Shown here piece by piece: positions 21,570 through 31,587 of a DNA stretch of 33,376 nt. The notes below the pieces were generated by a model, which worked only from the letters and a program-made list of their open reading frames with translations, had not been told where the DNA came from and searched no databases. The translations under genes and the position numbers were made by a program. The stretch spans positions 1 to 33,376 of the IMG/VR virus record IMGVR_UViG_3300030098_004452. One strand, 5' to 3'. The stretch's first letter is position 1. Each line of letters opens with the position of its first letter. Source of the stretch: a virus.

Positions 21570-23937
21570 CATAATAGTAAGATTTCAACCTAAAGGCGAT
21601 AAAAGATTAATAAATTCACTTGAAAAGCTAGTTGCTTTACAAAAAGAATTAGCAGGTGCTACTAAAAAAACAGCATCAGCATTTGATGGTCTCGGTAAAA
21701 ACCAAAAACTTATCAATCAAAGAGTTAGCTCTAATATAACAGGGTTTAATAGCCTACAGTCTAGCGTGGCTATGCTAAGAAACAAGATTCTTTTAGCTTC
21801 ATTTGCTTTTACAGCTTTTAGCGCAACAATATTAAGGTTTACTAATGCCACAGGAAAAGCGAATGAAATAATTAGCAAGTCTAATGTTGTGTTTGGAGAA
21901 AATGCAGATGAGGTTAAAGAGTGGGCTGACTCTTATGGTAATGCTGTTGGTAGAGCCACTACTGACATTTTAGAGTTTGCTTCATCACTACAAGACACAT
22001 TTGTTCCTTTAGGCTTTGGTAGGCGTGAGGCAGCGGCACTTTCCCAAACATTAACTCGACTAGCTATAGATGTTGCAAGTTTTAACAATGCGTCTGATGC
22101 ACAAGTTTTAGAAGCTTTTAAAAGTGCAGTAGTTGGTAATCACGAAACTGTTAAAAGATATGGAATTATTATTAATGAAGCTGCTTTGCAGAAAGAGGCT
22201 CTTAGGTCTGGACTAATCAAAATTAAAAGACCTTTAACGGATTACGAAAAAGTTTTAGCTAGAGTTAATCTTATACAAAAAGGAACTACTGACGCTCAAG
22301 GTGATGCTATAAGAACATCTGATTCTTATGTTAATAAAGTAAAAGAACTTAATGCAGCCTGGACAGAGTTTAGCCAAGAAATAGGAGAAGTCCTGCTTCC
22401 TGCTGTAACAGTCTTGGTTGAAAAACTAACCGAGCTTTTACAGTCCCTAGATGTAAACAGGGTTGTAGGCTATTCTGCCGCTATTACTGGACTTGGGGCT
22501 GCTTACCTAGGAGCAAGAGCTGGGGCAACATTCCTTACAAGGGCTGCAAAATTACTTGGAAGGGGGCTGCTTGGAACTTCTGGTCTTATTGGAGGTACTG
22601 TTCTTGTTTTGGGAGAGCTAGCAAGCTGGTTTTTTAAGAACGAAGAAAAAACAAAGAGCCTTAAAAAAGAAGTAAAAGATATAGTTCCTGAGATAAAATC
22701 ATTAACCCAAGAATTAAAGGATCAAGGTTTTTCCGATTATGCCGCAATCATACAAGAGACAAGTAGAAGCTACGGAGACTTACAAACAGGCATAAAGTTA
22801 GTTGATAACGAGCTAAAAAAACTTGACCCTATGACATACGACCCTCTTCACGAAGTAACAGAAGAGGAAATCCAAAATGTTATAGATATATTTGATAAAG
22901 AAATTGAAGTTAAAAAGAACAGCGCCCTTATAAGCAAAGAATTAGGTAACTCATATGACAAGCTTGGCAATAAAGAACAAATTCTATTTAATCAGATTAA
23001 AGAGGGTAATATAGAAATTGACAAAAACAACAAGCTGGTCGAAATTCAAAACCAGTTCTCAGAATACAATTTAGCATTAGCTAACAAAGCAATAAATAAA
23101 GAAAACAGGATAAATGCTTTGATTAAAATGAAGGCTGATTTGCAGAAAAAGCTAAACAAACTTGCGGAAGAAAATGACGTGAAGATGGCGTTGTTATTTC
23201 CTAAGCTGAAAAACGAAATAGAGTTTCTTGAGTTAAAAAATAAATTTTCTGGAGACGAATTATTTGTTCAGCAAGAACTTATGAAATTAAAAATGAAAGG
23301 TATGGAATTAAACAGCGAGGCTGCTGATGGAGAAGAGAGCGAGCTTGAAAGATTTAAAAGACTAATAAAAGTGAAAAAAGATTTAACCGATGTTGAGAAG
23401 ATTCAATTAAATTGGGCTAACAAATTAAGCGATGCTCTTATACGAGGCGGTGAAAATAACGGAAAATATGCTGAAGCTTTTAAAGCTATGCTAGAAGATA
23501 TGGCAAAACAATTAGCTGCAAAAGCGGTCGTTTTTTCTTTCTTAAATATTCTTTCTGGAGGCACTTTTGCAGGCGGGTGGGGAGGCAAAAACTTCTTAAA
23601 TTTTGTTGGAGGAGCTGGAGGGGGAATATTTCATCAAGGTGGTCAAGTTCAAGGCTATGCAACAGGGGGAATGATACCTATGAACAGCTATCACTCTGGG
23701 GGAGGTGTAGATGACGTTCCTATTATGGCTCAAGAAGGTGAGTTTGTAATGCGAAGAAGTGCTGTAGAGTCTATAGGCGTTGAAAACTTAAATAGAATGA
23801 ATAGAACTGGACAAACAAGCGGTGGAGTAAATGTAACTTTTAGCGGAAATGTTGTAAGCGATGATTTTATAGAAGATGTAGCCATACCAAAAATTAAAGA
23901 TGCTATCCGAAGGGGTGCAGATATAGGTATCGGCTAA
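21559..23937 (+). CDS. Tape measure protein, 792 aa
   Basis: GTG start. Mostly alpha-helical with a hydrophobic patch near residues 260-355. The C-terminal part has GGVDDVPIMAQEGEFVMRRS...GVENLNRMNR, a typical tape-measure end. A preceding glycine-rich region (GGTFAGGWGGKNFLNFVGGA) suggests a flexible link. Using about 1.5 angstrom per residue, a tail near 120 nm is expected; that is an estimate. Sets tail length and likely helps DNA pass into the host. Confidence 0.9.
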   Translation: MSNNIIVRFQPKGDKRLINSLEKLVALQKELAGATKKTASAFDGLGKNQKLINQRVSSNITGFNSLQSSVAMLRNKILLASFAFTAFSATILRFTNATGKANEIISKSNVVFGENADEVKEWADSYGNAVGRATTDILEFASSLQDTFVPLGFGRREAAALSQTLTRLAIDVASFNNASDAQVLEAFKSAVVGNHETVKRYGIIINEAALQKEALRSGLIKIKRPLTDYEKVLARVNLIQKGTTDAQGDAIRTSDSYVNKVKELNAAWTEFSQEIGEVLLPAVTVLVEKLTELLQSLDVNRVVGYSAAITGLGAAYLGARAGATFLTRAAKLLGRGLLGTSGLIGGTVLVLGELASWFFKNEEKTKSLKKEVKDIVPEIKSLTQELKDQGFSDYAAIIQETSRSYGDLQTGIKLVDNELKKLDPMTYDPLHEVTEEEIQNVIDIFDKEIEVKKNSALISKELGNSYDKLGNKEQILFNQIKEGNIEIDKNNKLVEIQNQFSEYNLALANKAINKENRINALIKMKADLQKKLNKLAEENDVKMALLFPKLKNEIEFLELKNKFSGDELFVQQELMKLKMKGMELNSEAADGEESELERFKRLIKVKKDLTDVEKIQLNWANKLSDALIRGGENNGKYAEAFKAMLEDMAKQLAAKAVVFSFLNILSGGTFAGGWGGKNFLNFVGGAGGGIFHQGGQVQGYATGGMIPMNSYHSGGGVDDVPIMAQEGEFVMRRSAVESIGVENLNRMNRTGQTSGGVNVTFSGNVVSDDFIEDVAIPKIKDAIRRGADIGIG

Positions 23938-26900
23938 TGTTAAATGTCCCACAAAATTTTTTAAATGGGTTTGTCGGCAAAGCTTCTTCTGTTTACCCTA
24001 TAGTTATTATAAGAACAGGGGACAAAACAATAAGACTATCTCAAATAAAAGGTGTATTTGACGGAGAATATTATGAGGATAGGTTTTTAGTTGTAGATTC
24101 TATAAGTGAAAAAATAAACATTCAGGAAAAATCCTTCCAAGTAAACCAGGTTAAAATAAAGGTATCTAACTACATTATAAGTCAAGTAAGGTTTTCAGAG
24201 AAGTTTAAAAATTTTTCATTTACAAACGCTGAAGTAGATATTTATTATGCCAACAAAGCTTGTAAAACTTTAGAAGAGTGTCTTCATATATTTAAAGGAT
24301 TTGTTAAAAGCTATGAAGGAGACAAGGAATCTGTGTCTTTTAATATTGAAGACCATAGCCAATACACATTAGACCAAAAAAACCTTCCAAAACACAGCAC
24401 CGTAGACCCTGAAGCTGAGACTGTAGAGGAAAGTAAAGATGTTTACTTTCCTATGGTTTATGGTCACGTAGAAAAATCACCTATGATATTTAGCAAAGGT
24501 GTAAACGGGACTGTTTTTTCTCAGATATACCCAGAAGCTATTATGTATGGAGTAAAAATAAAGGGCATAGTTGACAATATAGACAATCCTCTTTCTATGT
24601 TTAGAGATGATATGTATCTGCCTGTTCCAGAGGTTTTTAGAGACCTTCCTGAAGACTTCTTTGTAAATGGATATGATTATAGTAAATATAACGGTACGAG
24701 GCAATATGATATATCTCCAGACAGAAATTGGATTCAGCTAGAAAAAAAATCAACAGACTTTAATAGTTCGTATCTTCTTCCTTTAAATGTAGCAGCTAGA
24801 GATCAGTTTCAAGTTGATGTTAGCAGACCAGTAACTGGGATAAGCGCTGACACTTCTGCTGGCGAAGGGGATGACGATACTGGTAATTATTTAAATTATG
24901 GTGATGCTGGTGGGATTAGGTATTTAGGCAGAGCTGATGGCTTTGAGCCTTATGGAGAAAACAACGACTGGCTATTCCCATTTCCTTCTGGACAGTTAAA
25001 AATGGGTTATTATCAAGATTTTGTATTAGGTGGGATTGTTAGAAAATGGAGAAAGTATTATAATGCCGCAGGCGGTGGGTCTGGTCAGGATAGTTATCTT
25101 TACGGAGAAAGTTCTCACGCCTGTTTATATTACCATATGGCTACAAGCACCCCTACAGCAGATGGTATAAAAGGTTTTGATATGGTTTACCTTCCTATGC
25201 CAGAAGGAGAAGGGCAAACAGAACTTATACAGTATTTTAATGAAGATTATATTCAAGAAAACAACATAGTGGAAATAAATTGGAAAATGGGCGACAGCTT
25301 AGTTGATGCTTATGATGAAGACCCTGATTTTTTACCGCAACCTGGCAATGCTTACGGAGGTTTGTGGAACGGTCATAGCTATGCAGATTTTGACCCTGAT
25401 AATTCTTCAGGATTCCCAGAAGACTCTGACTGGTTTGCGCTATACCAAACAGGAACGGTTTATAAAAAAAGGAAAAATTGGTATCAATATCTTTGGGGTG
25501 TAGAGCTAAAAAATAGCAATGGAGAGGTTGTTGATGTTATTGGTATAGACAATCAAAATTTAGGGGAAAACAATGAAGGTGTAAGCTTAGACCTTGTTAT
25601 AAAGCCTGAGGTTTATGCTTGGATAAATGTGCTTGATGCCCAGTTCAATGAAGAGGGAAATAACGAGGAAATGTACCCAGAGCTACAGCCAGATTCGGTT
25701 ATTAATTTAAGAAAGTTGCTTTGGGGCAGAAAAGTCACAGTAGCTGAAAGTAATTTTGCTTTTAATCCAGCAGACGAATCATTAAACCCTAAATCTATAC
25801 CAACAGGCTCTTCTGTGTATGGACTATACCCTTGCTTAGGGTACAATGTTCCTAAAGCATCAGATAAAGCAGATGAGTATTATACAGAACACAATCCTTT
25901 TGCAAATGGTTATCAATGGAGATTTGAGCATTTTGAGTTAGTTGTAGATAATTTATTTTCTTATAAAAATCCATATCTTTTAAATCCCCAAGACCCTATT
26001 GGCGATTACAGATGGGATAACATTTTGTTTTCTCTTGAAAAATTTAATTATAATCAATTAAATACACCCGAAGAACAAAACAGGCTTGTTATAACAAAAC
26101 ACGACTCTGAAAAAAGCTATATAAACAATCAAGATACTGCTGGGAGGATTGCCTTTTATGGAAACCAACCATTTGAGTTTGTCGAATCTGTGGCGGACCT
26201 TCCTACTGGACCAGAACCTGATATAGACCACGCATACCAAGCATCAAACATAGTATCAGCAGGTATAGAAAAAGTAAATGGTGGAAACTGGTGTCCGATA
26301 AATAACACAGAAGGTAAAAAGGACTTGGTAAAATTAGACCTAACCTTTCAGTCTTTAAGTGGGGACGATGTTGTTTTGGGGGGAGTATATAGTAAAATCA
26401 GAGGAAAAATTACGGTAGATTTATGGAAAGTTCCAAGCGATCAAGAATATCAGGGTGCGGCTGGAGATATGCCAACTTTTAGAGTGCAATGCGATGCCCT
26501 GCATAAAAATGAAGATGAAGTAGTTTATGGGGCTGATATTTTTAATCTCCCAGACACAGAAACAGACGACAACGGAGAGCCTTCCAATGAGGGCGATATA
26601 CAGCATTACTCAACAGGAGACCCAGGGTTTGGTTTTAACACTTCTGAGGAAGATGCTGAATCGGGTATAACATTTGACGAAAACGACCCTCAGTACTTTA
26701 ATACAGATTGTACAGCTTATGAAGATGAAGATGAAGACCAATGGAGGGAGAATATAAACTCATTAAATACTATATCACTATATTATGATATAGACGCTGA
26801 AAATCTTAGTAATGAGTGTGAGACAACAACGACAACATACTTTAAAACAAATATTAAAAACTTTACTTTAGACCAAAGATATATTGTCGCCAACGCATCT

Positions 26901-28139
26901 CATCAGAAATATTTTGCCAACATTGAGGGCAGAGTAGATAATGCAGACGGAAGATATACTGGCGTTGAAGATTTAGATGAACAGCAACTAATTAAGAGAC
27001 CTTCTGATATAATTATGCACATTATGGAAAGAGAATTAGATTATTACAATGTAGATTCTTTCGACCAAGAATCTATAGAGCAGGCTCGTTCTAATCACGG
27101 AGGCTGGAAATTTGGCTTTTCAATAACAGAAAAAACCCCAGCTAAAGAGTTTATAGCAGACTTTGCTAAAAGCACAAAACTAATACCAAGATTTAGGCAT
27201 AATGGAACATTTGGATTTATAAATATATTTGAAAGCTATAATGGAGCAGACGCAGTCATAAATGCCGCTGACGTATCTAAGTTTAAATATTCAAAAACCC
27301 CTATGGAAGACGTAAAGCTTATGGTAAGAGTTAAATATATGTATGATTATGGGAACGATACATACACAGAAGCTACAAATTTAAGTAATGACGGTGCTGT
27401 TCCTAAAAATGTTGAAGCTATGCAAGAAATGTATGCTATAAATAGCTTATCAGACGCTTATTTAGAGGTAGAGTCTAAATATATAAGAGATTATAATACA
27501 GCTTTACTTTTAAGGAACTATTTGCTTGAATGGCATAAAAATCAACATAATATTATTGACTGTACTTTACCTCCCAAGTATATGTATTTAGAGTGTGGCG
27601 ATGTGGTTGAGCTTGATTCTTTAATTGAAGAAATGACCATATTTGGAGAAGATTACACAAGCCCTTATTTTATGGGTGGCGAGCCAGATGGGACTAATTA
27701 TGCACAAAGAATATTGCCATTCTTTATTGTTCAGGAAATAAAAAAGTCTCAAAAAAATGTAAAAGTTAAGCTAATTCAATTACATCAACACAATATAATG
27801 AATATAGACAACAATAGCCCCAACTATTTTACAGCTGATTTTTATAACCCTGTAGAAGAGTTTTCTGTATCTTCTCAAGTAGTAGAAGAAGAAGTTATTG
27901 ATGATGGGAATGGAGACGATGATGACGAAACTATTGTATTAGGGGATGTTGATGGCGATAATGCGGTAACTGTACTTGATATCGTTGCTGTTGTTCAAGT
28001 CGTTCTTGGAAATACCACTCTGGAAGGAAGTCAAGCAACAGCCGCAGATTACGACCAAGACGGAGTTATTACGGTTCTTGATATTGTACAAATTGTTCAG
28101 GTTATTCTTAATAATACCCCAGACCAGGGAGGACTATGA
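23937..28139 (+). CDS. Large tail-tip protein with C-terminal dockerin-like module, 1400 aa
   Basis: The N-terminal ~150 residues (VYPIVIIRTGDKTIRLSQIK region) fit a distal-tail or hub-like fold. Long beta-rich segments follow. Residues ~1000-1300 contain PAKEFIADFAKSTKLIPRFR, typical of a tail hub or baseplate protein. After an acidic linker (DDGNGDDDDE), residues 1336-1400 hold two calcium-loop repeats, DVDGDNAVTVLD...ADYDQDGVITVLD, each followed by a VLDIVxxVQVxL helix: a type I dockerin-like pair. Overlaps next gene by four bases (ATGA). Probably at the tail tip and exposed to the host surface. Confidence 0.7.
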   Translation: MLNVPQNFLNGFVGKASSVYPIVIIRTGDKTIRLSQIKGVFDGEYYEDRFLVVDSISEKINIQEKSFQVNQVKIKVSNYIISQVRFSEKFKNFSFTNAEVDIYYANKACKTLEECLHIFKGFVKSYEGDKESVSFNIEDHSQYTLDQKNLPKHSTVDPEAETVEESKDVYFPMVYGHVEKSPMIFSKGVNGTVFSQIYPEAIMYGVKIKGIVDNIDNPLSMFRDDMYLPVPEVFRDLPEDFFVNGYDYSKYNGTRQYDISPDRNWIQLEKKSTDFNSSYLLPLNVAARDQFQVDVSRPVTGISADTSAGEGDDDTGNYLNYGDAGGIRYLGRADGFEPYGENNDWLFPFPSGQLKMGYYQDFVLGGIVRKWRKYYNAAGGGSGQDSYLYGESSHACLYYHMATSTPTADGIKGFDMVYLPMPEGEGQTELIQYFNEDYIQENNIVEINWKMGDSLVDAYDEDPDFLPQPGNAYGGLWNGHSYADFDPDNSSGFPEDSDWFALYQTGTVYKKRKNWYQYLWGVELKNSNGEVVDVIGIDNQNLGENNEGVSLDLVIKPEVYAWINVLDAQFNEEGNNEEMYPELQPDSVINLRKLLWGRKVTVAESNFAFNPADESLNPKSIPTGSSVYGLYPCLGYNVPKASDKADEYYTEHNPFANGYQWRFEHFELVVDNLFSYKNPYLLNPQDPIGDYRWDNILFSLEKFNYNQLNTPEEQNRLVITKHDSEKSYINNQDTAGRIAFYGNQPFEFVESVADLPTGPEPDIDHAYQASNIVSAGIEKVNGGNWCPINNTEGKKDLVKLDLTFQSLSGDDVVLGGVYSKIRGKITVDLWKVPSDQEYQGAAGDMPTFRVQCDALHKNEDEVVYGADIFNLPDTETDDNGEPSNEGDIQHYSTGDPGFGFNTSEEDAESGITFDENDPQYFNTDCTAYEDEDEDQWRENINSLNTISLYYDIDAENLSNECETTTTTYFKTNIKNFTLDQRYIVANASHQKYFANIEGRVDNADGRYTGVEDLDEQQLIKRPSDIIMHIMERELDYYNVDSFDQESIEQARSNHGGWKFGFSITEKTPAKEFIADFAKSTKLIPRFRHNGTFGFINIFESYNGADAVINAADVSKFKYSKTPMEDVKLMVRVKYMYDYGNDTYTEATNLSNDGAVPKNVEAMQEMYAINSLSDAYLEVESKYIRDYNTALLLRNYLLEWHKNQHNIIDCTLPPKYMYLECGDVVELDSLIEEMTIFGEDYTSPYFMGGEPDGTNYAQRILPFFIVQEIKKSQKNVKVKLIQLHQHNIMNIDNNSPNYFTADFYNPVEEFSVSSQVVEEEVIDDGNGDDDDETIVLGDVDGDNAVTVLDIVAVVQVVLGNTTLEGSQATAADYDQDGVITVLDIVQIVQVILNNTPDQGGL

Positions 28140-28714
28140 CAAGTGCAACAATAACATATAACGATGGCGCTGTTTATTTAGAGTGCGATGGAAACCCTTT
28201 GGTTATAAAAATATCATACGAAGGAAAAATTTCTGCCGAATCGGCTTTGCCTAGCGGCTTTATAATACAAGAAAAGAATAATGTTATGCTTATTATAAGA
28301 ATGGTAGATGTTCAATTCCCAGAGCATCTTTTTAATTATGTTGGCAGTTTTAAGATAAAAAGAGCCGATCTATACAATAAAGAAATGAGAATTACTGCAA
28401 ACTTTAAAACAAACACCCATTACTTTTATAAAATTAGAGATAATTGGGAACAGATGAATAGTCAATGGTCAGAATATTACGAGGGTTATGAGTACGGACA
28501 ATCCGAAAAAAGAAGAACAGATATTGTTACTAATAATTTAGAATCAAAATCAGGCTCTTTAGTGCTAAAAGACGGAACTCCTTATTACGGGGATGTTCAC
28601 TTTCATTCAAATGGTCGTTTTATGACAGGTGCAAAACATAACAAAGACTCTAAATTGCTGTACAAAAAAAAGAAAAAAAGAATTATTAAAAACGGAATTG
28701 CAAGGAAAATTTAA
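28136..28714 (+). CDS. Tail-associated structural protein, 192 aa
   Basis: A beta-rich start (TITYNDGAVYLECDGNPLVI), then a helical middle. The end contains YYGDVHFHSNGRFMTGAKHN, a YxG-x-xHxH-x-NGxxMTGxxH motif known from virion proteins of marine T4-like and siphophages. A very basic tail (KKKKKRIIKNG) follows. It lies between two tail-tip genes. Role in baseplate assembly is likely but undefined. Confidence 0.6.
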   Translation: MTSATITYNDGAVYLECDGNPLVIKISYEGKISAESALPSGFIIQEKNNVMLIIRMVDVQFPEHLFNYVGSFKIKRADLYNKEMRITANFKTNTHYFYKIRDNWEQMNSQWSEYYEGYEYGQSEKRRTDIVTNNLESKSGSLVLKDGTPYYGDVHFHSNGRFMTGAKHNKDSKLLYKKKKKRIIKNGIARKI

Positions 28715-28725
28715 GGAGATTATTA

Positions 28726-29844
28726 ATGGCTAATCAAAGTGTTGGAACGCCAAGATTTTATGTAGACTTTACACAGCTAGCTAGGCTAAAGGGTGATTAT
28801 TTTTGGTCTGAAGACTACCAGTCTGCTATAAATATCACAGATGATGAGGATGGTCAAAGACCTCATAGGGTTTGGAATTTTGACTTTTATGACGTGCAGA
28901 CATATCAAGTCTTTAGTGATACTGAAGGGTTTGGGTGGAAGTTTACTTTTAATCCAAATTCGCCTATATCAAGACTTATATCTGTTTCAAACTGGGCAGG
29001 AGTTTTTAACCATAAGCTTGCATCTGATTTATCCACCCCTTTTGTTTCAAGGCTTAACGCTAAATTTTTTGCGCAGTCTGGAGTGGCTACAGATCATTAT
29101 AACGTAGGGGATTTTACAGATTCTTCTATTCCTTTCGACAGAGATTATAATGCTTCTTTGGTGGAAAAAAATGGGTTCTCATTGTTTGAGTTTCCTTCCC
29201 CAGACACAGAAACTCCTTTTATAGAATTTTGGCTTTTAAACTATCCTACTGAAGTAGATGTGGCTGGAGGTATTAGCTTGCTTGGGAAAACCGTTGATAT
29301 TGGAGCTATAGGGTTTGGGAGATATTACGATATGCCTCAAGCACCAGATTTAAGTGTAAAAAAATCAATAGAATATGAAGGCGTTAAAATACAAAGAACT
29401 TTAGGTGGTGGAGATTATGTCCAGATTGACAATTTTGGGACACCTGACTGGATTAGTGGAGAGCCTTGGGCTTTAGTTCATCCAGATGAAAGCAACTTAA
29501 GGCTTGGAAGGCACGGAAGACGCTCTTGGCAGTTAAGCTTTAGTTATATTAGTAATGATGATTTGTTTTTTGACACAAATAGACTTAACTCTTTTGCAGA
29601 CCTAGAGTTTATAGTAGAAGAAACAGAAAGAGGGTCAAGAGACAATATAGTGACAGCGGGGACAGAGATACAGCAAATATTTGACCTTACTATGTGCGGA
29701 GGGTTAAGCTTTGTGTTCACGCCTGATAAAGATGCCGATAACCCTGAGTTTGCTCAATGCAGAATAGACCAAAATTCTTTATCAGCTACACAAATAGCTC
29801 ACCAATGCTGGAACATATCTATGAATATAGTAGAGGTGTGGTAA
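28726..29844 (+). CDS. Tail/baseplate structural protein, 372 aa
   Basis: A Phe/Tyr/Trp/Asp-rich beta protein (VGTPRFYVDFTQLARLKGDY at the start) with a WNFDFYDVQTYQVFS segment, typical of tail-tip proteins in this phage type. Last gene of the rightward virion transcript. Its stop is directly next to the stop of the leftward NinB-like gene, with no terminator in between. No specific fold assigned. Confidence 0.6.
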   Translation: MANQSVGTPRFYVDFTQLARLKGDYFWSEDYQSAINITDDEDGQRPHRVWNFDFYDVQTYQVFSDTEGFGWKFTFNPNSPISRLISVSNWAGVFNHKLASDLSTPFVSRLNAKFFAQSGVATDHYNVGDFTDSSIPFDRDYNASLVEKNGFSLFEFPSPDTETPFIEFWLLNYPTEVDVAGGISLLGKTVDIGAIGFGRYYDMPQAPDLSVKKSIEYEGVKIQRTLGGGDYVQIDNFGTPDWISGEPWALVHPDESNLRLGRHGRRSWQLSFSYISNDDLFFDTNRLNSFADLEFIVEETERGSRDNIVTAGTEIQQIFDLTMCGGLSFVFTPDKDADNPEFAQCRIDQNSLSATQIAHQCWNISMNIVEVW

Positions 29845-30186
29845 TTAGCTCTTTCTAGGGTCTTCAACAACAAAGCCTAAAGTTGCAGAAAACCGAATAA
29901 TGCTATCTAACAATTCGCTAAACTCTTCAACATTTAAATCTTTAGTTGATTCTATTCTAAATCTTTCTTTTATAACTTCGTGCATCTCATCTTCAGAATA
30001 ACCTAGATGATTACCTATTTGTCTTATAATATGTCTGTAGTATGCGTTTTGCTGACTAGAACGAGCTTTAGGAGCCTTTTTTATATCAATCCATATATCA
30101 CCCTCAGTACTATCTAAATAGCTAGAAAAACCCTCTTTATCGTGTAGTTTTAATTGACCATCTTTTATAGTGGCGGTAAACTTCAT
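29845..30186 (-). CDS. NinB-like recombination protein
   Basis: A 113-aa protein with RSSQQNAYYRHIIRQIGNHL, EDEMHEVIKERF, and a Ser-Thr then LNVEEFSELLDSI helix, a pattern of the NinB/recombination-mediator family common in phage ninR-like regions. NinB binds ssDNA in lambda. Here it follows three nuclease-like genes in one operon. Exact family not proven. Confidence 0.65.
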   Translation of the reverse strand: MKFTATIKDGQLKLHDKEGFSSYLDSTEGDIWIDIKKAPKARSSQQNAYYRHIIRQIGNHLGYSEDEMHEVIKERFRIESTKDLNVEEFSELLDSIIRFSATLGFVVEDPRKS

Positions 30187-30614
30187 AGCAACTCCTTAAA
30201 CTCTGACATTAATATATGGACAGCGGGTTGTATATCTTGCCAATCTCTAGTGTTTTTAGTTCTAGCACCCCATCTTAATTTATATTTAGTATCGTCTGTT
30301 AGTTTGCAATAAATATCTTTATCTGTGTATCTACAAGCTAGTATGGTTGGTAGTTTTGTAGAATCTCTTAATTGCTTAGCTTTCATCCACTTATTTAAGT
30401 TAATCATAGAGTCATTATAATCTTTTGAGTGCAAGTTTCTTTTTTTGATCTCAAGAAAACCTTTAATCTCTCCCTGCTTTAAAATAACATAATCAAATCT
30501 ATAATCAATCGCCAATTTCTTTAGCTGACAATTCCATTTTCTTTGTATGTCTTCTTTAAAGTCTTTTTCTTTTAACTCACAAGCAACAACATCATTCTGT
30601 ATCTTTTCTCTCAT
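30183..30614 (-). CDS. PD-(D/E)XK-like nuclease, 143 aa
   Basis: The segment AIDYRFDYVILKQGEIKGFL followed by EIKKR (about residues 36-60) gives Asp and E-x-K in the order and spacing of the PD-(D/E)XK fold. Later helices include MINLNKWMKAKQLRD. The leader AAGGGGGTATT precedes the ATG. Likely DNA recombination, repair or defence; not certain to be active. Confidence 0.6.
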   Translation of the reverse strand: MREKIQNDVVACELKEKDFKEDIQRKWNCQLKKLAIDYRFDYVILKQGEIKGFLEIKKRNLHSKDYNDSMINLNKWMKAKQLRDSTKLPTILACRYTDKDIYCKLTDDTKYKLRWGARTKNTRDWQDIQPAVHILMSEFKELL

Positions 30615-30879
30615 AATACCCCCTTAGTGTTCTAAATGCTTCTTTCCATAGGTTTATTTTATACTTATCTTCAAATTCTTTTAGTGGTAAGGCGTGTCTT
30701 TCGGTGTGATGCAATCGGCACAGAGGTATAGCTGAGTAGTGTTTGAGTGTGGGTTTTTTGCGATTACCGCCCATACCGATCGCTTCAAGGTGGTCTGGGT
30801 CTGGGGAGGAGGTAAAACAGACCAAACAGTACAACCCTCGGACATAATTTAAATATTCTAAACTAGGGTCTTTAGCCAA
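30592..30879 (-). CDS. HNH endonuclease-like protein, 95 aa
   Basis: The core is CLVCFTSSPDPDHLEAIGMGG...LCRLHHTERH. It has two Cys, the catalytic D-H, and a LCRLHH-x-x-x-H segment that matches small HNH/DUF968-type phage nucleases. Such enzymes often help packaging or recombination. Short but complete. It overlaps both neighbours by over 20 bases, showing strong gene compression. Confidence 0.75.
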   Translation of the reverse strand: MAKDPSLEYLNYVRGLYCLVCFTSSPDPDHLEAIGMGGNRKKPTLKHYSAIPLCRLHHTERHALPLKEFEDKYKINLWKEAFRTLRGYYERKDTE

Positions 30880-31151
30880 TCCTCTAGCCTCAAAACTATA
30901 TAAGCATCTCCTCTATTTTGGCGAATCACTTGAGCATCCACATTCTCATTAGGTAGTAGGTAAGACGCTATACTCTTACGGATTTTTGCTTGTATCTTGT
31001 AGTCCTCAATTATAAGGTCTACTTCTGCGTGCATACCAAGTGATTCCCCATTTGACGCATACGCCCTTTTGGAGTCGAGTCCAAACTCTTTTGCTTTATT
31101 AACAACATCTCTTTCAAATTTATTACCTTTAACTTTACTTGGATGAGCCAT
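30858..31151 (-). CDS. Holliday-junction resolvase-like nuclease, 97 aa
   Basis: GNKFERDV (Glu), AEVDLIIEDY (Glu-Val-Asp) and KIQAKI (Gln-x-Lys) place the catalytic residues of the archaeal Hjc/phage resolvase type of PD-(D/E)XK enzymes. KRAYASNGESLG is a typical middle loop. Expected to resolve branched DNA before packaging. Coupled to the HNH-like gene. Confidence 0.7.
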   Translation of the reverse strand: MAHPSKVKGNKFERDVVNKAKEFGLDSKRAYASNGESLGMHAEVDLIIEDYKIQAKIRKSIASYLLPNENVDAQVIRQNRGDAYIVLRLEDWLKTLV

Positions 31152-31381
31152 TATAACTCCCCATAAACTGAGTCTAATTCAAAATCTGTATCAACACCTC
31201 TATTGTTAAGCTCTAAATACATAGCATCATAACAATCAGGATATTTATAATCTGAATCTCTTTCATACATTTTATTGGTTAGTTTTATACAATTTATAAT
31301 ATAAGTTGTTTTCATTTTAGTAATATCTAACTTTTCATCTTTAGTTTCCCAAAAATAAGTATCACTTGGAACTATTTTCAT
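31151..31381 (-). CDS. Hypothetical protein, 76 aa
   Basis: An acidic mixed helix/strand protein (MKIVPSDTYFWETKDEKLDI at the start) with several Tyr and Asp. Leader AGGAGA. The stop overlaps the resolvase-like start as TAATG. No domain recognised. Confidence 0.6.
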   Translation of the reverse strand: MKIVPSDTYFWETKDEKLDITKMKTTYIINCIKLTNKMYERDSDYKYPDCYDAMYLELNNRGVDTDFELDSVYGEL

Positions 31382-31389
31382 TTTCTCTC

Positions 31390-31587
31390 CTATTTGTTTT
31401 TTGCAACCGACTGAAATACTTGCAAAGTTTCGTTTAACGCTTTTATAGCGTTTATGGCAGAGTCTCTTTGTCTCTTAATATAATCAGCCTCTTCAAGTTT
31501 TTTGATAAGTACACAATAGCTTTTATAATCCTTTTTTTCAAGATCGTCCAACAGTCCTTTTAAGGCACTTTCTTCATATTTTGTCAT
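31390..31587 (-). CDS. Small coiled-coil protein, 65 aa
   Basis: Two amphipathic helices (YEESALKGLLDDLEKKDYKS and RDSAINAIKALNETLQVFQS). Leader AAGGAG inside the end of the previous gene. No known family. Confidence 0.6.
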   Translation of the reverse strand: MTKYEESALKGLLDDLEKKDYKSYCVLIKKLEEADYIKRQRDSAINAIKALNETLQVFQSVAKNK

